A stretch of 64,000 bases of DNA from Pontivivens insulae (GTDB lineage: Bacteria > Pseudomonadota > Alphaproteobacteria > Rhodobacterales > Rhodobacteraceae), in the NCBI RefSeq assembly GCF_900302495.1, contig NZ_OMKW01000001.1, forward strand, positions 310,001 through 374,000, written 5' to 3'. Numbering within the stretch: position 1 is the stretch's first letter; the number at the start of each line of letters is the position of its first letter. The position numbers and the translations under genes were made by a program. Of the stretch, positions 36,454 to 46,278 are shown in pieces. The notes under the pieces are model-generated. The model did no database searches, had not been told where the DNA came from, and worked only from the letters and a program-made list of their open reading frames with translations.

Positions 36454-37152
36454 TCAGAGTCCTTCAAGGCCGATCGGCTCACCCTTCGGGCGATCATCGC
36501 CCAACGGTTCACCCTCGACGATGTAATACACCATCTCGGCCAGATGCGTGGTGTGGTCCCCGATCCGCTCCAGATTCTTTGCAATGAACAGAAGCTGCGA
36601 GCCGAGACCAATCGTGCGCGGATCTTCCATCATATATGTGACAACTTCACGAAAGATGGCGTTGTACATCTCATCAACTTCAATGTCGCGCTGCCAAATC
36701 GAAACGGCAAGATCCGTATCGCGGGAGGTATAGGCGTCGAGCACTTCGGTCAGTTGACCAAGCGTCTGCGTGCCCATGCGGACAATGGATGTCGAGACCT
36801 TCACGGGCCGCACACTGGCCAGATATACCGCGCGACGTGCGATGTTCTTCGCCAGATCGCCGATCCGCTCAAGCGTTGAAGCCATCTTGAGCGCGGAAAT
36901 CATCAGCCGCAGGTCGCCCGCCATCGGCTGGCGCAATGCGATCACGCGGGTTGCCAACTCTTCAACCTGCATTTCAAGCGCATCCAGGCGCTTGTCACGC
37001 ATGATTACTTCGTTGGCCAGCTGTGGATCACGGTTCTTCACCGCCTCCAATGCGGACGAAAGCATGTCTTCGGCCAGTCCGCCCATCTCTGAGATGCGGG
37101 CCTGAACGGCGATCAGGTCGTCGTCGAATGCGGAAACAATATGCGGACCCAT
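36454..37152 (-). CDS. phoU: phosphate signalling protein PhoU
   Basis: 232 residues, two repeats of a three-helix bundle with metal-contact motifs ERIGDLAKNIARRA and ERIGDHTTHLAEMV. PhoU links the Pst transporter to PhoR, silencing the regulon when phosphate is plentiful. It sits between pstB and phoB in one transcript. Confidence 0.95.
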   Translation of the reverse strand: MGPHIVSAFDDDLIAVQARISEMGGLAEDMLSSALEAVKNRDPQLANEVIMRDKRLDALEMQVEELATRVIALRQPMAGDLRLMISALKMASTLERIGDLAKNIARRAVYLASVRPVKVSTSIVRMGTQTLGQLTEVLDAYTSRDTDLAVSIWQRDIEVDEMYNAIFREVVTYMMEDPRTIGLGSQLLFIAKNLERIGDHTTHLAEMVYYIVEGEPLGDDRPKGEPIGLEGL

Positions 37153-37182
37153 AACACGGCCCTTTCTGTACTACGGGCTGGC

Positions 37183-37980
37183 TTAACCGAAGCGCCCGGT
37201 GATGTAGTCCTGGGTGCGCTTGTCCACAGGATTGGTGAAAATCTGATTTGTGTCGCCATACTCAGCGACGACGCCCAGATGGAAGAAAGCGGTTTTCTGG
37301 CTAACCCGCGCGGCCTGCTGCATCGAGTGCGTGACAATCACAACGGCGAAATCCTGCCGCAGCTCGTCGATCAGTTCTTCGATCTGCGCCGTCGCAATCG
37401 GATCGAGGGCAGAGCAAGGTTCATCCATCAGGAGCACTTCGGGAGCGGTCGCAATGGCGCGTGCGATGCAAAGACGCTGCTGTTGGCCACCGGACAGACC
37501 GGTACCTGGCTGATCAAGCCGATCCTTTGCTTCATCCCAGATCGCAGCGCGGCGCAGCGACTTTTCAACCACCTCGTCCAACTCTGCCTTGTTGTTGACC
37601 AGACCATGAATCCGGGGGCCGTAGGCGATGTTGTCGTAGATGGACTTCGGAAACGGGTTCGGTTTCTGGAACACCATTCCGACGCGCGCGCGCAAGGTTA
37701 CCGGATCAACCGACTTATCGTAGATGTCATCACCGTCGAGCAGGATCTGCCCGGTGACACGCGCGATATCAATCGTGTCATTCATTCGGTTCAGACAGCG
37801 CAGAAATGTCGATTTGCCACAACCCGACGGGCCGATAAACGCCGTCACCGTGTTGTTGAGGATGTTCACATCGACATCCTTGATCGCGTGCGTGTCGCCG
37901 TAGAAGACATCAACCCCTTTTGCAGAGATCTTGTTTTCCCGGTCTTTCAGGTTTTTCTCGGTCATACGCATGTTCGTCAT
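37183..37980 (-). CDS. pstB: phosphate ABC transporter ATP-binding protein
   Basis: 265 residues. Walker [10 protein letters not shown], signature [15 protein letters not shown], Walker [15 protein letters not shown], and the PstB-typical CLNRMND. It energises phosphate uptake by PstC and PstA. The start ATG 37980 follows AAGGAA. It lies 25 bp past pstA. Confidence 0.95.
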   Translation of the reverse strand: MTNMRMTEKNLKDRENKISAKGVDVFYGDTHAIKDVDVNILNNTVTAFIGPSGCGKSTFLRCLNRMNDTIDIARVTGQILLDGDDIYDKSVDPVTLRARVGMVFQKPNPFPKSIYDNIAYGPRIHGLVNNKAELDEVVEKSLRRAAIWDEAKDRLDQPGTGLSGGQQQRLCIARAIATAPEVLLMDEPCSALDPIATAQIEELIDELRQDFAVVIVTHSMQQAARVSQKTAFFHLGVVAEYGDTNQIFTNPVDKRTQDYITGRFG

Positions 37981-38005
37981 TAGAGGGTTTCCTTGGGACC
38001 AGGGT

Positions 38006-39781
38006 TTACCAACGCCGCTCGAAGCGTTTGCGCAGGAAGACCGCCAGCGCATTCATCAGTACGAGGAAAAGAAGCAGCACACAAATCGCCGCTGCAGTGC
38101 GGGCCTCGAAGGCACGTTCTGGGAAATCCGACCAGCGGAATACTTGCACCGGCAGAACGGTCGCAGGGTCGGTCACGCCCTGTGGGATTTCCACGATGAA
38201 AGCGACCATTCCGATCAGGATCAACGGCGCGGTCTCGCCCAAGGCCTGCGCCATGCCGATGATGGTACCGGTCAAAATGCCCGGCATCGCCAACGGCAAT
38301 ACATGGTGGAAGGACGTTTGCAGTTTCGACGCGCCAAGACCGAGGGCCGCATCGCGGATGGATGGCGGTACGGCACGTATTGCCGCGCGGCTTGCAATGA
38401 TGATCGTCGGCAAGGTCATCAGAGCCAACACAATACCACCGGCAACTGGCGCACTTCGTGGCACGCCAAAGAAACCCAGGAACACGGCAAGACCCAACAG
38501 ACCGAATACGATTGATGGGACGGCTGCGAGGTTGTTGATATTGACCTCAACAAAATCCGTAAACCGGTTCTTGGGGGCAAATTCCTCGAGGTAAATCGCT
38601 GCCAGTGTCCCAATGGGAAATGCGAGAGCAAAGGTCACGATCATGGTCCAGAACGAGCCCACCGCAGCGCCCCAGATTCCGGCGCGTTCGGGGTCGCGGC
38701 TATCGCCAGCGGTGAAGAAGCGCGTGTTGAACACCTGCTCGACATTGCCTTCGGCGCGAAGTTCCTCAATCCAGACAATTTGGTGATCGCTGACGCGGCG
38801 TGCTTCCTCGGCCAGTTCGTTGGTGTAGAGGGTGTATTCGAAAGGTGCGTCAGTGCTTTCGAGCGGTGCATAAATCTCTGCCGTTGCGGCCGATGCGCTG
38901 ACTTCAACAACTTTCAGCCATCCTCCATTCACGGCAATCAACAGAGATTCGTTTGCATCTGTCATAGCCTCGCGCGCCTCTGGATCGGCACCACGGGCAC
39001 GCAGATCCTCCGCTTCGGCCAATAACGCATCCCGTGCTGCGGCGCGTGCAACGACCTGAGCCAGATTGGTATCGCGCTCATCTTCGGTTTCGGACGCATC
39101 TGCGCGGCGCTGAAACTCGACAACCCCGGCATCCTGGCGAGCGGCCTCCCGCTCACGCCGCTCTGACAGAGTGACGAGATCAGCTTGCACGCTTTGTAGC
39201 GCCGCAGTGAATATCGGCGCGGACGCCTCGATCTGAACAATCTCGTCATCGACAAACTCGAAATCGAGCGTTGCATCCACGTCCAACTGTTCCAGCGTGC
39301 CGTACTCACCCTTAAGATAGAGATCAGTCACGTCAGAGGCGAGCAAGCGTGCACTTACCTGGTCTCCGATCATGCTGGGATCCGCCACGACTTCGTCTCG
39401 CAGATCAAAGACCGCGCCAGCGGAGTAGAGATCAGACAATTCCCGCCGCAGCGTGCGGCCGGAGACGTAGTCGAATTTCTCACGCACCGCATCGCGGACC
39501 AAGCGTTCAAAGTCGCCACGGCGAATTGTGTCTGGATCCTCGGGATCGACCCCCAGCGCTTCAGCATCCAACGTGACAGGGACGGTCACATAGCTTTCGC
39601 TGAGGGCGTATCGCGCGTTGCCGACAACAGACCACAGCAAGGTCACAAGTGCCGCACCAGCCAGCACGATCGCGAGAATGCCATAGAACCGCAGACGGGT
39701 TTCGGCCGCGCGTCGTTTCTTCAGGCGCGCCTTCGAAGCATCGGACCCGTGATGGGCGGAGAGATCGCTCATATCAACCAT
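38006..39781 (-). CDS. pstA: phosphate ABC transporter permease PstA, long form
   Basis: 591 residues, about twice the size of E. coli PstA. The C-terminal 280 residues are the normal permease ([27 protein letters not shown]). Between the first membrane helix (about 32-54) and the permease there is a periplasmic region of roughly 290 residues with charged, partly coiled-coil sequence (about 205-265). I recall such an N-terminal extension (DUF3333) in alphaproteobacterial PstA. GAGGA precedes ATG 39781. Confidence 0.92.
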   Translation of the reverse strand: MVDMSDLSAHHGSDASKARLKKRRAAETRLRFYGILAIVLAGAALVTLLWSVVGNARYALSESYVTVPVTLDAEALGVDPEDPDTIRRGDFERLVRDAVREKFDYVSGRTLRRELSDLYSAGAVFDLRDEVVADPSMIGDQVSARLLASDVTDLYLKGEYGTLEQLDVDATLDFEFVDDEIVQIEASAPIFTAALQSVQADLVTLSERREREAARQDAGVVEFQRRADASETEDERDTNLAQVVARAAARDALLAEAEDLRARGADPEAREAMTDANESLLIAVNGGWLKVVEVSASAATAEIYAPLESTDAPFEYTLYTNELAEEARRVSDHQIVWIEELRAEGNVEQVFNTRFFTAGDSRDPERAGIWGAAVGSFWTMIVTFALAFPIGTLAAIYLEEFAPKNRFTDFVEVNINNLAAVPSIVFGLLGLAVFLGFFGVPRSAPVAGGIVLALMTLPTIIIASRAAIRAVPPSIRDAALGLGASKLQTSFHHVLPLAMPGILTGTIIGMAQALGETAPLILIGMVAFIVEIPQGVTDPATVLPVQVFRWSDFPERAFEARTAAAICVLLLFLVLMNALAVFLRKRFERRW

Positions 39782-39793
39782 GGTGAGCCGTCC

Positions 39794-41170
39794 TCAATCA
39801 TACATTTCGCGGTAGCGGCGCACGATGCGCAAGGCGACCACGTTCAAAAGCAAGGTGACGCAGAACAGCGTGAAGCCGAGCGCAAAGACCGGGCCGGACG
39901 CCGTCTCAAGGTCGGTGTCACCGGTGTAGAGCATCACGATCTGCACTGTGACGGTCGTCACAGCCTCCAGCGGGTTCCACGTCAGGTTTGCCCCCTGTCC
40001 CGCAGCCATGACCACAATCATCGTCTCGCCCACAGCGCGGGAGATACCCAGCAGGATTGCAGAAACGATACCAGGAAGCGCGGCAGGCAAGACAACCTGG
40101 CGGATCGTCTCGGCCTTGGTCGCGCCGAGGCCATACGACCCGTCGCGCAAGGACTGCGGAACCGAGTTGATGACATCATCCGACAATGAAGAGATGAATG
40201 GAATGATCATGATCCCCATGACCGTGCCAGCCGCGAGGGCAGACGAGCTGTCGACATTCAGGCCCAGGAATGTGCCCGCGTCCCGAATTGCAGGCGCCAC
40301 AGTGATTGCGGCGAAGAAGCCGTAAACGACCGTTGGAACGCCCGCGAGAACTTCGAGCATCGGTTTGGCCCAGCTGCGTGTCCGCTTCGATGCGAAATCC
40401 GATAGGTAGATCGCCGCGAAAAGACCAACCGGCACGGCAACCAACATCGCAATGATTGTGATCATGAATGTGCCCGCAAACAGCGGGACGGCCCCGACCT
40501 TTTCTGGGTCCAATGCACCGGCGCTAACACCGGACAGCGGCGACCAAGTTGTACCGAACAGGTACATATCGACCCGCCAACCAATCTTTGAGAAGAAGTT
40601 CAGCGTTTCGGAGATCAGGCTGAGCACAATGCCGATGGTCGTTAGAATCGCGATGACGGCGCAAACGGCAAGGATCACCTGAATGATCTGTTCTGACCGG
40701 TTGCGGGCCCGCCATTCCAGCGAGATACGGCTGTAGGTCAGAAACCACGCCGCCCCGGCAGAGAGGAGCGCAAGGCCGCACGTCACCCAGATGCGAAGGG
40801 ATTCCATCGACGCGATCGTGTCGGCCAATTCGGTGCGCAAAGCATCGGTCGTTGAGGCAACCTGACCGGCGGCGATGGCGCGGGCATCCGACAGAACCAA
40901 CTGGTGCGCGATGAACGGTTCATCGGGCAGAGCATCCGCGATCATCCCGTAAAACAATTGTTGATTGAGGAAGAGCCATCCTTCCCCCACGATCAGCAGG
41001 ACGGCGATGCCGACCAGAGCCGTCCACAAGAGGGAATAAAGACCGTGATAGCTTGGCCTTGAATGCAGGCGCGCAAGACGCCCATCCGCCAAGGCGATCG
41101 CACGACCGCGGGACAGCATGTAGCCGCCCAGCGCCAACAGGGCGATTGCAATAAACGTAAACAACAGCAT
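39794..41170 (-). CDS. pstC: phosphate ABC transporter permease PstC, long form
   Basis: 458 residues compared with about 320 in E. coli. Two or more extra N-terminal helices and a loop (about 1-160) precede the standard permease with LEVLAGVPTVVYGFFA and ISRAVGETMIVVMAAG. It pairs with the long PstA; matching enlargements suggest their extra periplasmic parts interact. GGAG lies before ATG 41170. A hairpin separates it from pstS. Confidence 0.92.
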   Translation of the reverse strand: MLLFTFIAIALLALGGYMLSRGRAIALADGRLARLHSRPSYHGLYSLLWTALVGIAVLLIVGEGWLFLNQQLFYGMIADALPDEPFIAHQLVLSDARAIAAGQVASTTDALRTELADTIASMESLRIWVTCGLALLSAGAAWFLTYSRISLEWRARNRSEQIIQVILAVCAVIAILTTIGIVLSLISETLNFFSKIGWRVDMYLFGTTWSPLSGVSAGALDPEKVGAVPLFAGTFMITIIAMLVAVPVGLFAAIYLSDFASKRTRSWAKPMLEVLAGVPTVVYGFFAAITVAPAIRDAGTFLGLNVDSSSALAAGTVMGIMIIPFISSLSDDVINSVPQSLRDGSYGLGATKAETIRQVVLPAALPGIVSAILLGISRAVGETMIVVMAAGQGANLTWNPLEAVTTVTVQIVMLYTGDTDLETASGPVFALGFTLFCVTLLLNVVALRIVRRYREMYD

Positions 41171-41284
41171 CAGCCGATCTCCATCCGTCAGGCACGCTTG
41201 CCGCGCTACCTGCACGAAAAAAAGCTCAAGTCAAAGACGTCTCTGTGACATTGACCCGGAATTTTCGTGTCACTCTTCATGCGA

Positions 41285-41311
41285 TCAGGGGCACCCGTCG
41301 GATGCCCCTGA
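41285..41311 (-). terminator. hairpin between pstS and pstC
   Basis: A perfect 9-bp repeat (TCAGGGGCA / TGCCCCTGA) with a 9-base loop lies 36 bp past the pstS stop. There is no T-run on the minus strand, so it more likely stabilises a processed pstS mRNA end. That would let the binding protein be made in excess over the permeases. Confidence 0.6.
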
Positions 41312-41346
41312 CCAAATCTGTGCGCGCACAGTGCGCGGGACGTCGA

Positions 41347-42339
41347 TTATTCGAAGTCAGCCGCAGTCAGCACGGTGAGGTTGTTCACCACGGATTGTGC
41401 GTCCAGGTACTCTTCCTCGGGCAGCGGGATCAGACCGATGTCGAGCAGAATGCCATCCTCACCAACCATGTTCTCAGACATGAAGAGGTCCGCGAATTCT
41501 TGGACACCCGGAACAACGCCAACATGCGCGTTCTTGATGTAGAAGTAGAGCGAACGGGACACCGGGTAGGAGCCGTCAGCAATGTTGTCGAAGGTCGGCT
41601 CAACGCCACCGATCAGCGAACCATGGATGGCGTCAGTGTTCTGGTCGAGGAAGGAGAAGCCAAAGATGCCGATGGCCTGCGGGTTCGCTTCCAGACGGGA
41701 CACGATCAGGTTGTCGTTCTCACCTGCATCAACATAGACGCCATCTTCACGGATGTGAGCGGAATCTTCGCAGTTCGCGCCTTCGACGGTCTCACAACCC
41801 TCTTCCATCACGAGCTCTTCGAACGCGTCACGTGTGCCGGAGGACGGCGGCGGGCCGAACACTTCGATGGCAACAGCCGGGAGGGAGGGGTCGATCTCGT
41901 TCCACATCGTGGGCAGCGGGCCGTCAGCGGCCAGTGCCTGCCAGATCTGACCGATGGTCAGGTCATAAACGGGTGCGGAGTTGGCGTTCGCGAGAACGAT
42001 GCCGTCAAAGCCGATACGCGCCTGCGTCACATCGGTTACGCCGTTTTCCTGACAGGTCTCGAACTCAGACGCTTTCATGCCGCGGGACGCGTTGGTGATG
42101 TCGGGATGCTCGGTGCCGACACCGGAACAGAACAGGCGGAAGCCGCCGCCAGAGCCGGTGGACTCAACGATCGGCGTGTTGAAATCAGTCGTGTTGCCAA
42201 AGCGCTCAGCGACAGCCGTGGAGAACGGGAAAACGGTCGAGGAACCGACGATCTGAATCTGATCGCGAGACTGGGCGGAAGCTGCACCCGCGACCATGAG
42301 GCCAGCAGCGGCGAGGGCGACAAACTTGGTGGTATTCAC
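41347..42339 (-). CDS. pstS: phosphate-binding protein PstS
   Basis: 330 residues from a GTG at 42339, preceded by GGAG at good spacing. A signal peptide (TKFVALAAAGLMVAGAASA-Q) leads to the periplasmic protein. IQIVGSSTVFPF, ESTGSGGGFRLFC and SSGTRDAFEEL form the phosphate site. It captures inorganic phosphate for PstCAB. A candidate Pho box lies about 100 bp upstream. Confidence 0.94.
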   Translation of the reverse strand: MNTTKFVALAAAGLMVAGAASAQSRDQIQIVGSSTVFPFSTAVAERFGNTTDFNTPIVESTGSGGGFRLFCSGVGTEHPDITNASRGMKASEFETCQENGVTDVTQARIGFDGIVLANANSAPVYDLTIGQIWQALAADGPLPTMWNEIDPSLPAVAIEVFGPPPSSGTRDAFEELVMEEGCETVEGANCEDSAHIREDGVYVDAGENDNLIVSRLEANPQAIGIFGFSFLDQNTDAIHGSLIGGVEPTFDNIADGSYPVSRSLYFYIKNAHVGVVPGVQEFADLFMSENMVGEDGILLDIGLIPLPEEEYLDAQSVVNNLTVLTAADFE

Positions 42340-42438
42340 AGCGTGAACTCCATTTTCGATTTTGGTGTGCAATGCGTCGTGCATCGCGCGGACACCCCAG
42401 GTGATTCCCCGTGGTTGCCGTTGTTTTAGCGTTGGTCG

Positions 42439-42456
42439 TTATCGGAAATATGACAG
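42439..42456 (-). promoter_or_regulatory. candidate Pho box upstream of pstS
   Basis: On the minus strand the sequence CTGTCAT-ATTT-CCGATAA appears. The first 7-base half matches the CTGTCAT consensus exactly; the second is weaker; the 11-base period is right. It lies in the 155-bp gap between phoR and pstS, in the correct orientation. PhoB from this same cluster would bind it. Confidence 0.6.
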
Positions 42457-42494
42457 TTTAAGCGTCTGATTTAATTATGCCATTTTATTGAAAA

Positions 42495-43733
42495 CTAGTT
42501 CTGTGACACAGGCAGCCAGATCGTGAACGAACTTCCTTGCTCAAGCTCCGACTCAACAGCCAGCTCACCGCCATGTCGCGCTAGAATGTGTTTCACGATT
42601 GCGAGGCCCAGCCCGGTGCCCCCCTGCTCCTTACTCTTCTTGGCGGACACGCGATAGAACCGCTCGGTCAAGCGGTGAAGGTGTTCCCTCGCGATGCCTG
42701 GGCCCGTATCTTCAATGGCAATGCCGACCATCCTTGGTCGCGGCGGCACGCTGCTTGCAGCACTTACCGTGACACTGACCCCCTGCCCGCCATATTTCAG
42801 CGCGTTCTCTGTCAGGTTGGTGATCACCTGTGCGATCTGGTCGCGATCGGCAATCAGGGCAAGATCCTCTTCCGGCAGCGCGAGGTTCAGCTCCGCTCCG
42901 ATTTTCTCGGCCAGGGGTTGTAGCGCGCGCACAGCTTCGCGCGTCGTGTCGTAGAGATCGCAAATTTCCGAGGGCGAGCTGTGCGCCGCCATCTCGATCC
43001 GGGTCAGAGACATGAGGTCTTCGACCAGACGCTGCATTCGCTGCGCCTGACTGTTCATGATCCCAAGAAAATGCGCCCGTGCTTCGGGGTCATCTTTGGC
43101 ATGTCCCCGCAAGGTCTCAATGTATCCAAGGATCGAGGCAAGCGGTGTCCGCAACTCGTGGCTTGCGTTGGCGATGAAATCAGTTCGGGCAACCTCGGTC
43201 GCGCGCTGGTCCGAGAGGTCGGCAATCTGAACCAAGACCTGCGCGCCGGGTCCAAAATCCGATACGGGCGGCAGTTGAGCGATATGCGCATTGAGCACAC
43301 GTTCGGTTCCCCCAAAGAGCGCGGAAAAGTCAATGTCCCGTACCGGGGACGAATTGAACGCCTTGTTAACCGCTTCAACAAAGCGTGGAGCCCGGAAGAT
43401 GGCGGAGAAATGAAGGCCCGGCTCCGCCCGAGGGACAAGGGAACGCATCGGCCGGTTGGCGTAAGCCACGCGCCCCCGTTCGTTTATGACAAAGACCGGG
43501 GACGGAATGTTGTCCAGCAATGCACGGCCAAATCCACTGGGCAGATCGGCCTCTTGCGCCTGCAGGGTCATTTCGTCTTCCGAATGCGTCGGGTCCAATA
43601 CGAGCAGCAGCGCGCCGCCGGCAAACATGGCGAGTGCGAGAACCAACACCAGTGGAAGCTCCATACGGGTCAATGCAGCCGCGATGGCCGCCGAAATGAT
43701 GACGGCAAAAAATCCGCGCCAGTTCCGCTGCAT
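42495..43733 (-). CDS. phoR: phosphate regulon sensor histidine kinase PhoR
   Basis: About 412 residues from ATG 43733; ATGs at 43754 and 43772 are also in frame. Two N-terminal membrane helices with almost no periplasmic loop, then a PAS domain (LLDNIPSPVFVINERGRVAYAN), the H-box NASHELRTPLASILGYIE, and the ATPase boxes NLTENALKYG, DTGPGI and GTGLGLAI. The lack of a sensor loop fits PhoR sensing through PstSCAB and PhoU. Confidence 0.93.
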   Translation of the reverse strand: MQRNWRGFFAVIISAAIAAALTRMELPLVLVLALAMFAGGALLLVLDPTHSEDEMTLQAQEADLPSGFGRALLDNIPSPVFVINERGRVAYANRPMRSLVPRAEPGLHFSAIFRAPRFVEAVNKAFNSSPVRDIDFSALFGGTERVLNAHIAQLPPVSDFGPGAQVLVQIADLSDQRATEVARTDFIANASHELRTPLASILGYIETLRGHAKDDPEARAHFLGIMNSQAQRMQRLVEDLMSLTRIEMAAHSSPSEICDLYDTTREAVRALQPLAEKIGAELNLALPEEDLALIADRDQIAQVITNLTENALKYGGQGVSVTVSAASSVPPRPRMVGIAIEDTGPGIAREHLHRLTERFYRVSAKKSKEQGGTGLGLAIVKHILARHGGELAVESELEQGSSFTIWLPVSQN

Positions 43734-43863
43734 CGTCCGCCCACCTTCCTGCATGCTCGTGCCCGACCTCATCTTAACGGCGTCCGGGCGCGGCTAGAAG
43801 CGCCATTGCTTTCACCCAAACGTCATATATTTAAAGAGCGCGAATTCGTGGAGGGAATGGCGG

Positions 43864-44304
43864 ATGATCCGCTACACACTCAAATGCGCGCAGGGCCATA
43901 GCTTCGAAAGCTGGTTTGCAGACAGCGCGACCTTTGACCGGCTTCAACAGGCCGGGCACATTGCGTGTGCCGTGTGTGGCGATGCGGATGTCCAGAAAGC
44001 TATCATGGCGCCAAGCGTTTCCACTGGATCGGTTCCTACACCTCCAGCTGAACCGATAAATGATGGGCCGCTCTCTGCCCCGGCAAGCCCGGCTGAGCAG
44101 GCAATCCGCGCTTTGCGCGAGAAGGTGGAAGCGGAAGCGGATTTTGTCGGAAGTTCCTTTGCGGCAGAAGCTCGTGCGATGCATGACGGTGAAATCGACG
44201 ACCGACCCATTTGGGGTCAAGCCAGCGCGGATGAGGTGCGCGATCTGGTGGAGGACGAAATTCCGATCATGCCGCTACCCTTTGGACCGACAAAAGCGAA
44301 CTGA
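43864..44304 (+). CDS. DUF1178 family protein
   Basis: 146 residues. The N-terminus IRYTLKCAQGHSFESWF and a CAVCGD pair give a C-x(4)-H...CxxC zinc-ribbon-like start. A Pro-rich stretch (about 55-75) and an alpha-helical C-terminus with FAAEARAMHDGEIDDRPIWG follow. These are the hallmarks I associate with DUF1178; its function is unknown. It diverges from phoR. Confidence 0.87.
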   Translation: MIRYTLKCAQGHSFESWFADSATFDRLQQAGHIACAVCGDADVQKAIMAPSVSTGSVPTPPAEPINDGPLSAPASPAEQAIRALREKVEAEADFVGSSFAAEARAMHDGEIDDRPIWGQASADEVRDLVEDEIPIMPLPFGPTKAN

Positions 44305-44308
44305 AACG

Positions 44309-44890
44309 CTACCCCGCCACAGAAGAGCAATCTGAAAAAATTGCTTCGTCCGTCCAGCCAGCCGAAACGGGATCGGCGGCAGCAGTGCGCGGATGAACTG
44401 TGACATAGATCCAGCGTCCGCCGGCATTCGACTCGATTGCCTCATGGGCAGAAATAATGACATCGCCTGGCTCGATCGAGCCTGTGACACGTGAGAAGGC
44501 GCCAGCCCCAGCGTGCAGCAGGGCACGCCCTCCGCGCCATCCCAGACAACCGCTTTCAGCACCATCAGCGACCGGAAGATCAATCATCGTTCGACGCCAT
44601 GGCAAATCGGGGAGATCGAGACCCTGAGCCTCTGTATCAACGGCGCATTGTGCTTCAGCTTCCAACTCAACAATGCGGCTCACAACTGCACGGTCATTGG
44701 CCGCGAGAGCAGAAGTTGATCCGGTACATCCGTCATTGTCGAAAACAGCCCTACCCAGCGTACTCGAAAAACAATAGCCACCGCGGTCCGCCAGAGCGTT
44801 CCGCGTGAACCAAAGGTCTTCGCAGAAACTGTCGGCCAAAGCGCTTAATGGTGTCAGCACCAATGCGACGCAGATTGCGATCATTTTCAT
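44309..44890 (-). CDS. exported DUF4453-type protein
   Basis: 193 residues with a signal peptide (MIAICVALVLTPLSALA-D). The mature start SFCEDLWFTRNALADRGGYC, followed by a CT pair, matches DUF4453, related to YARHG. Six cysteines suggest disulfides. The C-terminal half (about 110-190) resembles an SH3-like beta domain but I cannot name it. Four bases separate its stop from that of DUF1178. Function unknown; it would be periplasmic or secreted. Confidence 0.78.
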   Translation of the reverse strand: MKMIAICVALVLTPLSALADSFCEDLWFTRNALADRGGYCFSSTLGRAVFDNDGCTGSTSALAANDRAVVSRIVELEAEAQCAVDTEAQGLDLPDLPWRRTMIDLPVADGAESGCLGWRGGRALLHAGAGAFSRVTGSIEPGDVIISAHEAIESNAGGRWIYVTVHPRTAAADPVSAGWTDEAIFSDCSSVAG

Positions 44891-45025
44891 AGGTTTTCGT
44901 CCCCTTCGCCCTGGCGCCCCAACAATACCGAACCGCCGTGGAAAGTCTTGCGAAATGGCGTCGCACTTGCAGCGCAGCACCGTGCGGGCTAAGACGCGGC
45001 GCAATCTGCATTAAGGACGTCTCTC

Positions 45026-46276
45026 ATGCCCCGCCTCGTGATGAAATTCGGCGGCACTTCGGTGGCCGACATTGATCGTATTCGCAATGCGGCATCCAAG
45101 GTCAAACGGGAGATTGACGCAGGCTACGACGTGGCCGTCATCGTCTCTGCCATGTCCGGCAAGACGAATGAACTGGTTGGCTGGGTCCGAGACGCCTCGA
45201 CCAAGCCCGGCACGAACGAGCGCAGCTTCTATGATGCGCGTGAATACGACTCAGTTGTTGCCAGTGGAGAGCAAGTCACAGCCGGTCTGATGGCGCTCTG
45301 CCTGCAAGAACTTGGCGTGGACGCCCGGAGCTGGCTAGGCTGGCAAGTCCCTGTGCGCACGACTTCAGCCCATGGTGTGGCCCGGATTACCGAGATCGAC
45401 ACCGCAAATCTCGACGCAAAGTTTGAGCAAGGCGTCCATGCCGTCATCGCTGGGTTTCAGGGGTTAAGCGATGAAGGCCGGATTACGACCTTGGGTCGCG
45501 GCGGCTCCGACACAACTGCTGTGGCATTTGCTGCCGCGCTGGGGGCCGAGCGGTGCGATATTTATACGGACGTGGATGGGGTCTACACCACTGATCCACG
45601 CATCACGAAGAAGGCCCGAAAGTTGGACCGCATTGCCTATGAAGAGATGCTGGAACTGGCATCCTTGGGCGCAAAGGTCCTTCAGGTCCGCTCGGTCGAG
45701 TTGGCCATGGCCCACAAGGTCCGCCTCGCCGTGCGGTCCAGTTTTTCCGATGAGCCGGGAACGCTCGTCTGCGATGAGGATGAAATCATGGAAGCCAACG
45801 TCATCTCCGGTGTCGCCTTCAGCCGCGACGAAGCAAAGATCACCATGCGCCATCTGGCTGATCAGCCGGGCGTTGCGGCAAGTGTCTTTGGCCCCCTCGC
45901 CGATGCAGGCGTGAATGTCGACATGATCATTCAGGACATCTCTGCGGAAGGGTTCACTGACATCACCTTCTCCTGCCCGGTCGATCAGGTCGCAGTCGCC
46001 GTGAAGGCGCTGGAAGATGGCAAAGCAGCCGGCACACTGACCTATGACGACCTCGAAACCGACGAAGATGTCTCCAAGGTTTCGATTGTTGGCATTGGCA
46101 TGCGCTCCCATGCAGGAATCGCGTCCAAGATGTTCGCCGCGTTGAGCGCCGAGAATGTGAATATCAAGGTCATCACCACCTCAGAGATCAAGGTCAGCGT
46201 CCTGATTGACCGCCGCTATCTGGAGCTTGCCGTTCAATCGCTGCACGATGCGTTTGGGCTGGAGAAAGCTGGCTGA
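45026..46276 (+). CDS. lysC: aspartate kinase
   Basis: 416 residues. The kinase domain begins VMKFGGTSVADIDRI and has TTLGRGGSDTTAVA. Two ACT domains follow (about 265-410; ISGVAFSRDEAKITM and VSIVGIGMRSHAGI), giving feedback control by lysine and threonine. It phosphorylates aspartate for Lys, Thr and Met synthesis. thrC, the last threonine step, is at 60 kb. Confidence 0.96.
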   Translation: MPRLVMKFGGTSVADIDRIRNAASKVKREIDAGYDVAVIVSAMSGKTNELVGWVRDASTKPGTNERSFYDAREYDSVVASGEQVTAGLMALCLQELGVDARSWLGWQVPVRTTSAHGVARITEIDTANLDAKFEQGVHAVIAGFQGLSDEGRITTLGRGGSDTTAVAFAAALGAERCDIYTDVDGVYTTDPRITKKARKLDRIAYEEMLELASLGAKVLQVRSVELAMAHKVRLAVRSSFSDEPGTLVCDEDEIMEANVISGVAFSRDEAKITMRHLADQPGVAASVFGPLADAGVNVDMIIQDISAEGFTDITFSCPVDQVAVAVKALEDGKAAGTLTYDDLETDEDVSKVSIVGIGMRSHAGIASKMFAALSAENVNIKVITTSEIKVSVLIDRRYLELAVQSLHDAFGLEKAG

Positions 46277-46278
46277 GT

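Noticed and set aside
35716-36879. A 387-codon plus-strand frame over phoB and phoU
   Set aside because: Antisense to two conserved genes; no ribosome site or domain.
41245-42429. A 394-codon plus-strand frame over pstS
   Set aside because: Antisense to a clear pstS gene with signal peptide and motifs; no recognisable domain.
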